Shown: positions 1 to 9,139, counted from the first letter of the stretch. The stretch is DNA of 64,000 bases from Campylobacter concisus ATCC 51562 (GCF_000466745.1 NZ_ANNI01000009.1:186001-250000), one strand, 5' to 3'. Notes: generated by a model not told the origin, from the sequence alone. A program made the numbers and translations.

Positions 1-432
1 TTACCTACAAGTAATTTATCATCTAAAAAAATCAAATATTTCTTAGATGGCGAAAAGGCAAGCTTCATAAATTTATCAAGAACACAGATAATGACGCTCG
101 ATTTTTGTTGTGGTGGTAGCGGTGAGGTCCAAAGGATAAATGTAAAATTTTTTGATAAAAATTTGACTAAAGATTATATAAATTCCAGCAAAATAAAAGA
201 TTTCACTACAAATTCTGGTATCAAACTTGGTGACAAACAAGAGCAAATTTTAAAGAAGCTAGGTAAGCCAAACGAGCTGCAAGAAGAAAATGCCACCTCT
301 ATTGTCACCTACATCACTGAGCAAAATGAAAGCAAACTCTTACAAGAATTTGATATGCCACTCTACTACGAGAAATTCATCTTTTCTAATAGAGTTTTAA
401 AAGAGTATGAATTTGGATTTGAGTACCCGTGA
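1..432 (+). CDS. 3' end of an unrecognised protein (5' truncated by window edge)
   Basis: The reading frame is open from base 1 to the TGA at 430-432, giving 143 residues, so the true start lies left of the window. The first in-frame ATG (91) lies in the middle of the coding sequence and is probably not the start. The visible part is charged, has a CCGGSG stretch near the middle and ends in a segment that looks like a small beta-rich domain (GIKLGDKQEQILKKLGKPNE). That segment resembles the short repeat seen in SmpA/OmlA-like and other periplasmic folds (GxxxxxVLxxLGxP), but this is only a motif impression. No transmembrane segment is seen in the visible part. No function is assigned. Confidence 0.6.
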   Translation, partial: LPTSNLSSKKIKYFLDGEKASFINLSRTQIMTLDFCCGGSGEVQRINVKFFDKNLTKDYINSSKIKDFTTNSGIKLGDKQEQILKKLGKPNELQEENATSIVTYITEQNESKLLQEFDMPLYYEKFIFSNRVLKEYEFGFEYP

Positions 433-504
433 TATTCCCACGGATCAGGATATTAATTCCATAGAGTAGCAAAAGATATTTTACAGCCTAAAAGCGTAGA
501 ATTT

Positions 505-1536
505 CTACTCTTCGTCCAAATTTATTTCAGGTAGTTTCTCTTCGGCAAAACTCTTATCTTTTTTTGTAGCTGACACAACCTCGCTAGCTTTTTTTAAAAG
601 CCCATCAAGCCCTTGTCTTGCCAAACGCTCATTTAGCTGCTCTGGCGTATCTTTTGTGCCGTCAAGATCACTAAAATCATCAAATTCTTCATCGTCTTCT
701 TTTTGGATCTTTATCTCGTAATCAAGCTTGCCATTAAGTCTAGCTAGCTCATCACTTATCGCAGTGCAAAAGACCTCAGTGTATCCTCTGTGAGCGCAGT
801 TTTTGGCTAGAAATTCACTCATCACGTTTAGGTGATTTATATAGTCATCTTGCAAGATATTTGCCTGTAAAAGCTCAAATTTTAAAAAAAGCCAGTAGGT
901 ATTAAGCACGTCACTTTCGCAGTATTCGTTGATCTTATCAAGCTCGCCTGCATAGTATAGCTCAAGCACTTGATCGCCGTGCACGTCGTACTTGCCAGGT
1001 AAATTTAAGCTAGCACAAAGTGTATCAAGCTTTAGCCCTCTTACGCTTCCAAAATCGCTTATAAAATCAAGCAGATCAAGATGAAATTTAGGCGAATACC
1101 TTGCTCTATAATTTTCCCATTTGTTTTTATTTAGCTCTTTGTTTTCGCTCTCGTAATACGCCGCCGCGTTTAGGTTGTAGCGCATCGCACGTACCATTAG
1201 CATCGGCAGGTCAAAGCCACGGCCATTAAAGCTAACAAGCCTTGGGTTATAATCATTTATAAATTTTAAAAATTTAGCGATGATCTCGCGCTCATCCTTG
1301 CCCTCCATCGTGCTAACTTTTAAAAATTTGCCGTACTCATCAGCCATAACAGCAGAGATTGCGACTACTCTATGAAACATCACAGGCAAAAACTCACTCC
1401 CACTGGCCTCTTTTTGCAGCGCCATCGCTTGCACGCTCACATCTTCATCGCTCCCATCAATGCCATAAATTTTTCTTATCAAATTTGCATCAGGTATCGT
1501 TTCGCAGTCAAAGACACAGATGTAACTTTTCGCCAT
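505..1536 (-). CDS. PolB-like 3'-5' exonuclease (DNA_pol_B_exo2 family)
   Basis: This 343-residue protein carries the DnaQ/RNase H-fold exonuclease motifs. Exo I is FDCETIP with the metal-binding D10 and E12, Exo II is in LVSFNGRGFDLPML near residue 105, and Exo III is in the YCESDVLNTYWLF region near 210. The family (Pfam DNA_pol_B_exo2) resembles the proofreading domain of family B polymerases but has no polymerase domain; the role is presumed 3'-5' DNA or RNA trimming. The C-terminal 80 residues are acidic and low in predicted structure. The ATG at 1536 follows AAGGG at good spacing. It is divergent from waaC with a 63-bp gap. Substrate is unknown. Confidence 0.85.
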   Translation of the reverse strand: MAKSYICVFDCETIPDANLIRKIYGIDGSDEDVSVQAMALQKEASGSEFLPVMFHRVVAISAVMADEYGKFLKVSTMEGKDEREIIAKFLKFINDYNPRLVSFNGRGFDLPMLMVRAMRYNLNAAAYYESENKELNKNKWENYRARYSPKFHLDLLDFISDFGSVRGLKLDTLCASLNLPGKYDVHGDQVLELYYAGELDKINEYCESDVLNTYWLFLKFELLQANILQDDYINHLNVMSEFLAKNCAHRGYTEVFCTAISDELARLNGKLDYEIKIQKEDDEEFDDFSDLDGTKDTPEQLNERLARQGLDGLLKKASEVVSATKKDKSFAEEKLPEINLDEE

Positions 1537-1599
1537 TTTAGCCCTTTTTTAAGCATTTTTTTTTAAAATCATACCAAAAATTTATATCTAAAGTGATCA

Positions 1600-2574
1600 A
1601 TGCAAAACAAAAATCAACTAAAAATAGCCATCGTCAAACTCTCCGCTCTTGGGGATATCGTGCATGCAGCTATTGTGCTTCAGTTTATCAAAAAGCACTA
1701 CTCAAATGCCCATATCACGTGGCTAATTGATGCCCGTTTTGCAAGCCTTTTAAAAGATCATCCGCTTATCGACGAGCTAGTCGTTTTACCGCTTAAACAA
1801 AGCTTTAAACAAAGCTACAAGATACTAAAAACCCTTGGTAAATTTGACAAAGTGATCGATCTGCAAGGACTTTTTAAATCGGCCGTCGTCGCAAAAATAA
1901 TAGGCAAGCAAACTTATGGCTTTAGTAGAGAAAGTGTCAAAGAAAAGATCGCGGCTAGGCTTTATAGATATAAATTTAAAATTGATTACAATGAAAATAT
2001 AATCATTAGAAATTTAGCGCTTGTGGCTTTTGCTCTAAATTTTAGCTTTGAAGCAAGTGAAATTTTAGAAAAAGCACCTTGCTTTGAAGTAAGTGAAATT
2101 TATAAAAATGAAAGTGGTAAAAAGCGCGTTTTAATCGCTGCCTTTGCAAGCGAAGAGAGCAAAATTTATAACAAATTTAAAGACGTGATTAGACTACTTG
2201 ATGGATGTGAAATTTATCTTTGCTACGGAAGTGAGAGCGAGAAAGTAAGGGCTGAGGCGATCATCTCAGGCACCTTAGCAAAGCTACTTGAAAAACTTAA
2301 CATAAAAGAGATGATAAGCTTCATTGCAAGCTGTGATTTAGTAATTGGCAACGATAGTGGCTTAACGCACCTTGCTTGGGCGATAAATAGGCCTTCTATC
2401 ACACTTTTTGGCAACCGTCCAAGCCACAGAAATGCTTACATCACGGATAAAAATTTAGTTATAGATATGGGTAAGCAAATAGATGCCAGAAGTATCGATA
2501 AAAACGACTTTTGCATAAGAGAAATTTTCCCAGAAACGGTTGCAAATTTCGCAAAAAGGCTGCTAAATGGATAG
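1600..2574 (+). CDS. waaC: Lipopolysaccharide heptosyltransferase I
   Basis: WaaC adds the first L-glycero-D-manno-heptose to Kdo on lipid A at the cytoplasmic face of the inner membrane, using ADP-heptose. The 324-residue protein has the GT9 N-terminal pattern KLSALGDIVHA near residue 12 and the sugar-nucleotide site GNDSGLTHLAWA near residue 250, followed by FGNRPSHRN. Length is normal for the family. Its stop overlaps the start of the acyltransferase gene by 8 bp, and waaC followed by waaM is the usual left end of Campylobacter LOS loci. The Shine-Dalgarno sequence before ATG 1600 is weak. Confidence 0.93.
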   Translation: MQNKNQLKIAIVKLSALGDIVHAAIVLQFIKKHYSNAHITWLIDARFASLLKDHPLIDELVVLPLKQSFKQSYKILKTLGKFDKVIDLQGLFKSAVVAKIIGKQTYGFSRESVKEKIAARLYRYKFKIDYNENIIIRNLALVAFALNFSFEASEILEKAPCFEVSEIYKNESGKKRVLIAAFASEESKIYNKFKDVIRLLDGCEIYLCYGSESEKVRAEAIISGTLAKLLEKLNIKEMISFIASCDLVIGNDSGLTHLAWAINRPSITLFGNRPSHRNAYITDKNLVIDMGKQIDARSIDKNDFCIREIFPETVANFAKRLLNG

Positions 2575-3460
2575 ACTCTATCTGGCTGGCTTTTATACTT
2601 TAAAATTTTTTATATTTTTACTGCCTAGTTCACTTAGAGATTTGCTTGCCAAATTTTTAGCGTTTGCGTTTATGAAACTTAAAAAAAAGAGATTTCATAT
2701 CGTTATGACAAATTTAAATCTTGCATTTGGTGAGTCAAAAACCAAGGAAGAGAAACTTGAGATCGCTAAAAAATGCTACTACAACTTCGCAAAATATCTT
2801 GGTATAAATTTCATCCTAAATCAAAACACGACAAAGCAAAAAGTGCTTGAAAAAGTTAGCTTTAAAAATGAACATAATCTGCTTGAAGCACTTAAGCTTG
2901 ATCGTCCGATTATCGTGACGACCGCGCATTTTGGACAATGGGAGCTTTTTAGCTTAGCAATGGCTGCTCGCTTCGGTGCAGTCTCAGTGCTTGGCAGAAA
3001 GCTTGATAGTAAAAGTATGGATAAAATTTTAAGTGCAAATAGATCGCAGTTTGACGTGGAGCTCATTGACAAAGATGGCGGCGCAAAAGACATCTTAAAA
3101 GCGCTAAAAGCTAGGCGAATAGTGGGAATTTTAGTCGATCAAAATACCGCTCCAAAAGATGGCATAAAGGTGAAATTTTTTGACAAAGATGTACTTCACA
3201 CACCGGCTGCGAGCGTGCTAGCTCAAAAAACAAACGCCCTAATAATTAATGCATTTATCTATCAAAAAGATGAAAATATAAGTGAAATTTGCTTTTCGCC
3301 AGCCATTGATATAAATAAATTTAACAAAGAAGAGGCAGTGCAAAAAGTAACGCAAATGCAGTGCAGCGCGTGCGAAGAGATGGTTAGAGCAAGGCCTGAA
3401 GAATACTTTTGGTTTCACCAAAGATTTAAGAGATTTTACGAAAATGAGTATAAATGCTAA
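2567..3460 (+). CDS. waaM: Lipid A biosynthesis late acyltransferase
   Basis: This 297-residue protein belongs to the HtrB/LpxL-MsbB family, which transfers a secondary acyl chain from acyl-ACP to lipid A at the inner membrane. The catalytic H-x4-E motif is visible as HFGQWE (H121, E126), and the N terminus holds a hydrophobic anchor (about residues 5-37). A second family signature, GILVDQNTAPKDGI, follows near residue 190. The gene overlaps waaC by 8 bp and the following GT2 gene by 7 bp, so the three are probably translationally coupled. Which acyl chain it adds cannot be read from sequence. Confidence 0.9.
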   Translation: MDRLYLAGFYTLKFFIFLLPSSLRDLLAKFLAFAFMKLKKKRFHIVMTNLNLAFGESKTKEEKLEIAKKCYYNFAKYLGINFILNQNTTKQKVLEKVSFKNEHNLLEALKLDRPIIVTTAHFGQWELFSLAMAARFGAVSVLGRKLDSKSMDKILSANRSQFDVELIDKDGGAKDILKALKARRIVGILVDQNTAPKDGIKVKFFDKDVLHTPAASVLAQKTNALIINAFIYQKDENISEICFSPAIDINKFNKEEAVQKVTQMQCSACEEMVRARPEEYFWFHQRFKRFYENEYKC

Positions 3461-4158
3461 GTGTCGTTATCTTAACTTTTAACAGCCAAAAACATCTGCA
3501 AGAAGTGCTAGAAAGTACAAATTTTGCTGATGAGGTCATCGTGGTTGATAGCGGCTCAAAAGATAGCACAAGGCAAATTTGTGATGGCTTTATCAACGTG
3601 AGATTTCACGAGCAAACTTGGCTTGGATTTGGCGCGCAAAAGCAAAAGGGCGTGGATCTAGCTAAAAATGAGTGGATCTTTGTGCTTGACAGCGACGAGG
3701 TGATCACAAATGAGCTTCAAGATGAGATCATCAGTACGCTAAAAGAGCCAAAATTTATGGCTTACAACGTAGCTAGGCTAAATTTCTTCTTTGGCAAAGC
3801 GATCAAAAATATGGGACTCTATCCAGACTACACAGTGAGGCTTTTTAACAAAAATTTTGCCGGATTTGATGGCAGAGCCGTGCATGAAAAGGTCATTTTA
3901 AATGATGACTCACAAAAGCTTGGAGCGCTTAAAAATCACTTCTTGCATTATGCATATGAGAGCATCGAGCAGTTTATCGCTAAGCAAAATCGCTACTCAA
4001 GCATGGGCGCAAAAAAGAATTTATTTAAAGCTCTAACAAGCCCAGCGTGGACATTTTTTAAGCTTTATGTGCTAAAAGGCGGCTTTAAAGAGGGCTTTGC
4101 GGGCTATGTTATCGCTAGACTTTACGCTCAGTACACATTTTGGAAATATATAAAATGA
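3454..4158 (+). CDS. Family 2 glycosyltransferase, WaaE/KdtX type
   Basis: The protein has 234 residues with the GT-A fold signatures VDSGSKDST (about residues 31-39) and the metal-binding LDSDEV (about 78). Short GT2 enzymes of this size in LOS loci, like Serratia or Klebsiella WaaE and Campylobacter Cj1135-type proteins, add glucose to the inner core heptose; that role is inferred from position and size. A C-terminal hydrophobic and basic stretch probably associates with the membrane. Its TGA overlaps the ATG of the next gene (ATGA), so it is in the same operon. Confidence 0.8.
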   Translation: MLSVVILTFNSQKHLQEVLESTNFADEVIVVDSGSKDSTRQICDGFINVRFHEQTWLGFGAQKQKGVDLAKNEWIFVLDSDEVITNELQDEIISTLKEPKFMAYNVARLNFFFGKAIKNMGLYPDYTVRLFNKNFAGFDGRAVHEKVILNDDSQKLGALKNHFLHYAYESIEQFIAKQNRYSSMGAKKNLFKALTSPAWTFFKLYVLKGGFKEGFAGYVIARLYAQYTFWKYIK

Positions 4159-5216
4159 AAATACTTGTAATTAAATTTAGAAATATCGGCGACGTACTTT
4201 TAACCACGCCGCTCATTGAAAATTTGCACCACTACTACCCAGACGCAACCATCGACTTTGCCCTAAACAAAGGCACAGAAGCGATGATAGAAGGAAATCC
4301 TTACATAAACAAAATCCACATTTACGATAGACAAAGTGCAAATTCTGGCTTTTTTAAAAAACTAATTACTGAAATAAAATTTATAAAAGCCATCAAAAAA
4401 GAAAAATACGATATGGCTGTGCAAACAACCACGGGAGATCGCGGCATCATCATCTCAAAATATGCAAAGATCAAAAAAATAGTAGGCTTTCTTGGCAAAA
4501 ATCAATCAATAAATAAACTTCTAAACGTTAAGGCGAAATACTACGAAAATTTTTCACATACGATCGATCATAATCTAAACGCTTTAAGGGCTTTGGGGTT
4601 TGAACCAATAAATAAAAAGGTGAGCGTATTTTCAGACGAAAGCGTAGAGCATCTAAATTTACCAAAATGCTTTGTACATATGCATCTAACAAGCCGCTGG
4701 ATGTTTAAATGCGCAAATGATGAGAGCATGGCAGAGCTCATAGACTACTGCAAAAATGAGCTTGGTGTAAAGGTCGTGCTAACAAGTGATAATAAAGAAA
4801 ATGAGCTAGAAAAGCTAGCAAGCGTGCTAAAAATTTGCAAGAGTAAGCCTATAAATTTAGGTGGCAAGCTAAATTTGAAACAAACGATCGCCCTATCAAA
4901 GCATTCAAGCCTTTTTATCGGCGTCGATACTGCTATCATGCATATAGCCGCAGCAAACGACGTACCTGTGATCGCCTTTTTTGGCCCAAGTAACGCTTTT
5001 GAGTGGGGACCGTGGGACAACTCGCTCATGGAAAATGGCTACACGGCCCAAAATGGTATACAAAGCATGGGCAAACACACTGTTTATCAAAAAGACTGGG
5101 ACTTTGTGCCTTGCGACAAAGAAGGCATAGTAAAGCATGGTGTAGAAAAAACGTTGATGGATTTTAGCGACGAAATGCCAAAGATAAAAGCCAAAATAAA
5201 AGAAATTTTAGGATAG
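4155..5216 (+). CDS. Family 9 glycosyltransferase (heptosyltransferase-like, WaaF/WaaQ type)
   Basis: This 353-residue GT9 protein starts with MKILVIKFRNIGDVLLTTP and has the ADP-heptose-binding pattern GVDTAIMHIAAA followed by FFGPSNAFEWGPW, as in heptosyltransferases II and III. The ATG at 4155 overlaps the preceding stop and gives the canonical N terminus; an upstream TTG at 4140 would add only a few unmatched residues. It probably adds a second or branching heptose to the LOS inner core. Whether it is WaaF or WaaQ cannot be settled without a tree, and a separate waaF may exist outside the window. Confidence 0.82.
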   Translation: MKILVIKFRNIGDVLLTTPLIENLHHYYPDATIDFALNKGTEAMIEGNPYINKIHIYDRQSANSGFFKKLITEIKFIKAIKKEKYDMAVQTTTGDRGIIISKYAKIKKIVGFLGKNQSINKLLNVKAKYYENFSHTIDHNLNALRALGFEPINKKVSVFSDESVEHLNLPKCFVHMHLTSRWMFKCANDESMAELIDYCKNELGVKVVLTSDNKENELEKLASVLKICKSKPINLGGKLNLKQTIALSKHSSLFIGVDTAIMHIAAANDVPVIAFFGPSNAFEWGPWDNSLMENGYTAQNGIQSMGKHTVYQKDWDFVPCDKEGIVKHGVEKTLMDFSDEMPKIKAKIKEILG

Positions 5217-5220
5217 GCAG

Positions 5221-6294
5221 ATGAATATTCTTCACACGCAGACACTTTTTAACTGGGGTGGCGAGCAAAATAAGACGCTAAACGAGATGCGTTTTATGCG
5301 TGAGATGGGTCACAATGTCATACTTTTTTGTAATCCAAACTCTCAGATAGAAAGCATTGCAAAAGAAGAAGGCTTTAGTGTTATAGCACAAGAGATGAAT
5401 AAGAAAAATTTTCATAAAAGCGTACCAGCACTTTGCGAAGCGATAAGCTCAAACAAGATAGATATCGTAATCACACATGGCTCTACTGATAGCTGGGTTG
5501 GGGCCATAGCTGGGCTTTTTTACCGCAAAAGGGGCGTTAAATTTTACAAGGAAAGGCATAATCTTTTTCCTATAAAAGGCTTTCTTTCAAAACTAATGCA
5601 CAAAAGACTATTTGATAAAATTTTATACATCTCAGATAGTGTCAAAGAGTACCTGCTAAGCATCGGCGTTAGCAAAGATAGGCTCTTTTTTATGCCAAGC
5701 ACGGTTGATGTTGAAAAGATTGATAGCACAAAAAGCACTTTTAGAGATGAGTTTAAGATCGCTAAAAATGAGCTAGTAATCGGTACATTTACTTCTCTTT
5801 ACCGCAAAAAAGGTGTCTTTGACTTTGCAAGTGCCGCAAAAGAAATTTTAAAGACAAAGGATGCGACTATTGTTTTTTCTGGCAACATTAGCGACGGCAC
5901 AAAAGAGCAGATCGCCTCTATATTTGATGAAAAAGACAGGATCATCTTTACTGGCTTTAGAAATGACGCGGCAAACATCATAAAAAGCTTTGATATCTAC
6001 GTATTTGCTTCGCACTCTGAGGGGCTTGGTACAGTCCTACTTGAGGCAATGAGTTCAAAAGTGCCAGTCGTGGTCTATGACAACGCGCCGATGAACGTGC
6101 TAGTTAAAGATAAAGAGCGTGGGCTTTGTGCTAGAAATTTAGATGAAATTTCGCTAAAAGAGTGCATTTTAGAGCTGATAAATGAGCCTGAAAAAGCCAA
6201 AATTTACTCACAAAATGCCTTTAAATTTGTGGATGAAAACTTTAGCCATAAGGCGCTAAAAGAGGCTATTAAAAATTTACTGGAGCAAAAATGA
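5221..6294 (+). CDS. Family 4 glycosyltransferase (LOS locus)
   Basis: The 357-residue protein has the GT-B fold of GT4 enzymes: an N-terminal acceptor domain beginning MNILHTQTLFNWGGEQ and a C-terminal donor domain with SHSEGLGTVLLEAMSS, which contains the E-x7-E motif of retaining GT4 enzymes. It lies 4 bp after the GT9 gene and overlaps the following deacetylase by 4 bp. It shares overall pattern with the leftward GT4 at 9136-10185: each begins with a GG-E/QE patch, has a THG/THS segment near residue 85, and is followed by a deacetylase gene. Donor and acceptor are unknown. Confidence 0.85.
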   Translation: MNILHTQTLFNWGGEQNKTLNEMRFMREMGHNVILFCNPNSQIESIAKEEGFSVIAQEMNKKNFHKSVPALCEAISSNKIDIVITHGSTDSWVGAIAGLFYRKRGVKFYKERHNLFPIKGFLSKLMHKRLFDKILYISDSVKEYLLSIGVSKDRLFFMPSTVDVEKIDSTKSTFRDEFKIAKNELVIGTFTSLYRKKGVFDFASAAKEILKTKDATIVFSGNISDGTKEQIASIFDEKDRIIFTGFRNDAANIIKSFDIYVFASHSEGLGTVLLEAMSSKVPVVVYDNAPMNVLVKDKERGLCARNLDEISLKECILELINEPEKAKIYSQNAFKFVDENFSHKALKEAIKNLLEQK

Positions 6295-7088
6295 ACTACC
6301 CAGTTTGCGTGCTAACGATGCATCACTGCAATAACAATGAAAACGACTTTGCCATTAAACCAGAGCTATTTAGAAAAGCACTTCTTATGGCGCTAGATGA
6401 GGGCTATAAATTTATAAACTACAGCCAGTTTAAAGATATAGCTAGTGGCCGAACAAAAGCTTCAAAAAAGAGCATTTTACTAACTTTTGATGATGGATAT
6501 TTTGATAATTATAAATTTGCATTTCCTATCCTAAAAGAGCTAAATATCCCAGCTGTGTGCTTTTTGATAACAGATAAGATCAAGGATTTTAAAAGGCAAG
6601 ATTACGACTTTGCATTTAAAAAACATAAAAAGATCGATTATGATAAAGACGCGGAGTATTTTTTAAATTTAGACGAGATTAGGCAGATGCAAGAGAGCGG
6701 GCTTTTTGAGTTTGATAGCCATACAGCGAGCCACTTTTCCTGCAAAAGCAACGATGAAGAAAAATTAAGAGAGGAATTTTCTAGCTCACTTGCCAAAATA
6801 AAAGAGCTATTTCCTGAAAAAAAAGAATTTGGATTTTGCTTCCCCAAAGGGCACTTTAACGAGCTTTCACTAAAAATTGTGAGAGAGTATTATGACTTTG
6901 CTTTTAGCGTGATAGATGGCGGATTTTGCGCAGGAGATGATAAATTTAAGATAAGACGTATCGATATATCAAACAATGCAAAGAGCGAGAGTGACTACAT
7001 TTTTAGGATCAAAAAGAAGCTTTTTATCTATTCTACACCAGTGCTAGGAAATTTATATTCAAATTTTAGAAATAGAGGCTATAAATAA
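6291..7088 (+). CDS. Polysaccharide deacetylase family protein (NodB-like)
   Basis: Carbohydrate esterase family 4 enzymes remove N-acetyl groups from amino sugars with a bound metal. The 265-residue protein has motif 1 LTFDDGY (D67, D68), motif 2 SHTASH (H144, H148) and a motif-3-like CFPKGHFN near residue 180. There is no signal peptide, so it probably acts in the cytoplasm or at the inner membrane on a lipid-linked sugar. It overlaps the GT4 gene by 4 bp and shares its last base with the next start (TAATG). A paralogue lies at 8381-9139. Deacetylation of an LOS core amino sugar is the likely role, by inference. Confidence 0.83.
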   Translation: MNYPVCVLTMHHCNNNENDFAIKPELFRKALLMALDEGYKFINYSQFKDIASGRTKASKKSILLTFDDGYFDNYKFAFPILKELNIPAVCFLITDKIKDFKRQDYDFAFKKHKKIDYDKDAEYFLNLDEIRQMQESGLFEFDSHTASHFSCKSNDEEKLREEFSSSLAKIKELFPEKKEFGFCFPKGHFNELSLKIVREYYDFAFSVIDGGFCAGDDKFKIRRIDISNNAKSESDYIFRIKKKLFIYSTPVLGNLYSNFRNRGYK

Positions 7089-7594
7089 TGCTTGAAGCAT
7101 TAAACGAGGCTTGTAAAGAAATTTTAAAAGATAAAAAACGAGCCTTAATCGCTCTTACTGGGCTTCACGGCAGTGGCAAAAGCACACTTGCAAAGCAAAT
7201 TAGAAAAAATGGATTTAAAAACTTTAAACCTTATCAAATCGCTGTAATCGATGATGATGTAATGAGTCTAAATTTATTTATAGCTCGTCCAAAGATAAAA
7301 ATCAAAAGCGATCATCAAGATGAACTAAAGCCATTCTTTAAATTTATCATGCCGTTTGTAAAAGTCGTAATATACGTAAGCGCAAATCCACTTTTACGTA
7401 TAAGTAAATGCGACATTCTTTGTGTTTTAAATGCTGATGAAAAAGCTCGAATCGCTGGAATTTATAAAAGAAATTCTAGTGACGATTTAATCAACACCCA
7501 AAAGCATATAAACAAAAAAGAGCTTGATCTAGCAGGCCTTGCATATAAAGTCAAGTTAGAATTTGACTTAAAAGTTGGAGCAAAAAATGAATAA
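7088..7594 (+). CDS. P-loop kinase-like protein in LOS locus
   Basis: This 168-residue protein has a clear Walker A motif GLHGSGKST (residues 25-33) and an IDDD patch near residue 55 in the place where small-molecule kinases of the APS-kinase/zeta-toxin-like group bind substrate or magnesium. The second half is lysine rich and I do not recognise it. It sits between a deacetylase and a GT25 gene and overlaps the latter by 8 bp, so it is part of the LOS operon. A sugar or LOS-core kinase is possible, as is a nucleotide-activating enzyme. The substrate cannot be named. Confidence 0.6.
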   Translation: MLEALNEACKEILKDKKRALIALTGLHGSGKSTLAKQIRKNGFKNFKPYQIAVIDDDVMSLNLFIARPKIKIKSDHQDELKPFFKFIMPFVKVVIYVSANPLLRISKCDILCVLNADEKARIAGIYKRNSSDDLINTQKHINKKELDLAGLAYKVKLEFDLKVGAKNE

Positions 7595-8372
7595 TCCCCT
7601 CTATGTAATATCATTAAAAAGAGATGAAGAGCGAAGGCAAAATTTACAAAGACAATTTAAAAGATATGATGAATTTAAAATAATAGATGCGGTTGATGCT
7701 AAAAATTTTAGTGTCAATGAGTATTACAGTGCCATGATAGATTGCTTATTAAAATCTTGCAATGAAGATTATAAATTTAAGATACCGCCATTAATTGCGA
7801 CACCAGGTGAGCTAGCATGCACAATGTCACACATAAAAGCTTATGAGGATTTTTTACAAGGCAACGCGGAATTTACTTTAATATTAGAGGATGATGTTAT
7901 TGGAAATGACGAATTAATAGATGAGGCCTTTTTGCTATGCAAAGATATAAGTAGTGATAGCATTTTGATATGCGGTGTGCAAGATGGATTAAATAGTAGA
8001 TTTCGTGCTTTTGGTAAAAAAATAAAAGAAAATTTATATCTTATCTCACCATACTCATACGCTAGTATATATAGAACGGCTGCTTACATTCTAACAAGAA
8101 AGAGTGCAAAAGCTCTGCTTGATTTTTACAAAGATGGCCTTTACGGAGCCGATAAATGGGAGGCAATCTTAAAAAACACTGATATAAAAATGTACTTTAG
8201 CAACATCTTTTCTCATCCAGAGGAGCTAGGCTACTCTAGCTTGGAAAACCAAAGAAAGCAAAAAGAGAAGATAAATTCTCTTTTTAAAAAATATAATAAA
8301 AATTTCTCATACAAAATTTCAAGATTTTATGAAAAACATATAGCTAAAAATGAGAGAATTTTTACAAAGTAA
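7587..8372 (+). CDS. Family 25 glycosyltransferase (LPS/LOS biosynthesis)
   Basis: The 261-residue protein matches the GT25 family (Lex1/LgtB-like), which contains LOS galactosyltransferases. Visible signatures are SLKRDEERRQNL near the N terminus, GELACTMSHIKAY near residue 80, LILEDDV near residue 105 and a C-terminal GADKWE segment. ATG 7587 has GGAG seven bases upstream and gives the normal MNNPLYVISL start; a start at 7575 would only add four residues. It ends 8 bp before the convergent deacetylase. The sugar transferred is probably galactose or a related hexose but this is not proven. Confidence 0.85.
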   Translation: MNNPLYVISLKRDEERRQNLQRQFKRYDEFKIIDAVDAKNFSVNEYYSAMIDCLLKSCNEDYKFKIPPLIATPGELACTMSHIKAYEDFLQGNAEFTLILEDDVIGNDELIDEAFLLCKDISSDSILICGVQDGLNSRFRAFGKKIKENLYLISPYSYASIYRTAAYILTRKSAKALLDFYKDGLYGADKWEAILKNTDIKMYFSNIFSHPEELGYSSLENQRKQKEKINSLFKKYNKNFSYKISRFYEKHIAKNERIFTK

Positions 8373-8380
8373 AATTTCTC

Positions 8381-9139
8381 TTAAGATTTTAGTGTTGAAT
8401 ATAGTGAGCCTAAAAAGTCATTTTGATAGATAAATAGTGTCTTTTTTAGCCAGTTTGCATCTTTTTTTACCGCTATTCGCCTTATATCATCAAGCACACC
8501 ATCGGGTTTATTTATCCCACGCTTTGTTGTGAAAAATACCTCATAGCCAGCGCTTTTTGCCACATTTTTTAGCTCATCATTAAATTTACCTCTTGGCCAG
8601 CAAAGTAGCTTGTCATCAAAGCCAAAATTTTTATATATAAATTCTTTGCATTTTGTAAAATTTTCTTTCATTTCACAAATACCAAAATAATCATCAAAAT
8701 GCGTATAAGTATGCGAGTGAAAGTCAAAGCACTCTTTCATCTTTGCTATTTCCTCGTAGTTTAAAAATACATCTTCAGGTCTAGTTGGTGCAGCATTTTT
8801 GTATTCGTTATGATCTAACTCTATAAACTCGCCACTTTTTCTACTCGCCTGCTCTATCCAGCCAGCAACTAGAAAAATAGTCGCTTTAAGATTAAATTCC
8901 TTGATAATAGGATATGCGTAGACAAAATTATCCTTCCAGCCATCATCAAATGTGATAAAGACACTCTTTTTTGGCACACTAAGCTCACCTTTTTTATATG
9001 CCACAAACTCGGCCGAACTTAGCGATTTGTAGCCATTTTGAGCTAAAAATTTCATCTGATCTCTAAACTCATCTACGCTACTTGCAATAAACCCACTCTT
9101 TTCAAGCACATGATGATACATTAAAACTGTTACGCTCAT
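8381..9139 (-). CDS. Polysaccharide deacetylase family protein (second copy)
   Basis: This 252-residue NodB-domain protein has motif 1 ITFDDGW (D65, D66), motif 2 HSHTYTH (H143, H147) and motif-3-like CWPRGKFN. No signal peptide is present. It resembles the deacetylase at 6291-7088 in length, motif spacing and the C-terminal LFIY...LGSLYS pattern, so the two are paralogues. Its start overlaps the stop of the upstream GT4 gene by 4 bp. Together with that GT4 it forms a module oriented opposite to the first. It probably deacetylates a sugar in the LOS or a glycolipid intermediate. Confidence 0.84.
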   Translation of the reverse strand: MSVTVLMYHHVLEKSGFIASSVDEFRDQMKFLAQNGYKSLSSAEFVAYKKGELSVPKKSVFITFDDGWKDNFVYAYPIIKEFNLKATIFLVAGWIEQASRKSGEFIELDHNEYKNAAPTRPEDVFLNYEEIAKMKECFDFHSHTYTHFDDYFGICEMKENFTKCKEFIYKNFGFDDKLLCWPRGKFNDELKNVAKSAGYEVFFTTKRGINKPDGVLDDIRRIAVKKDANWLKKTLFIYQNDFLGSLYSTLKS

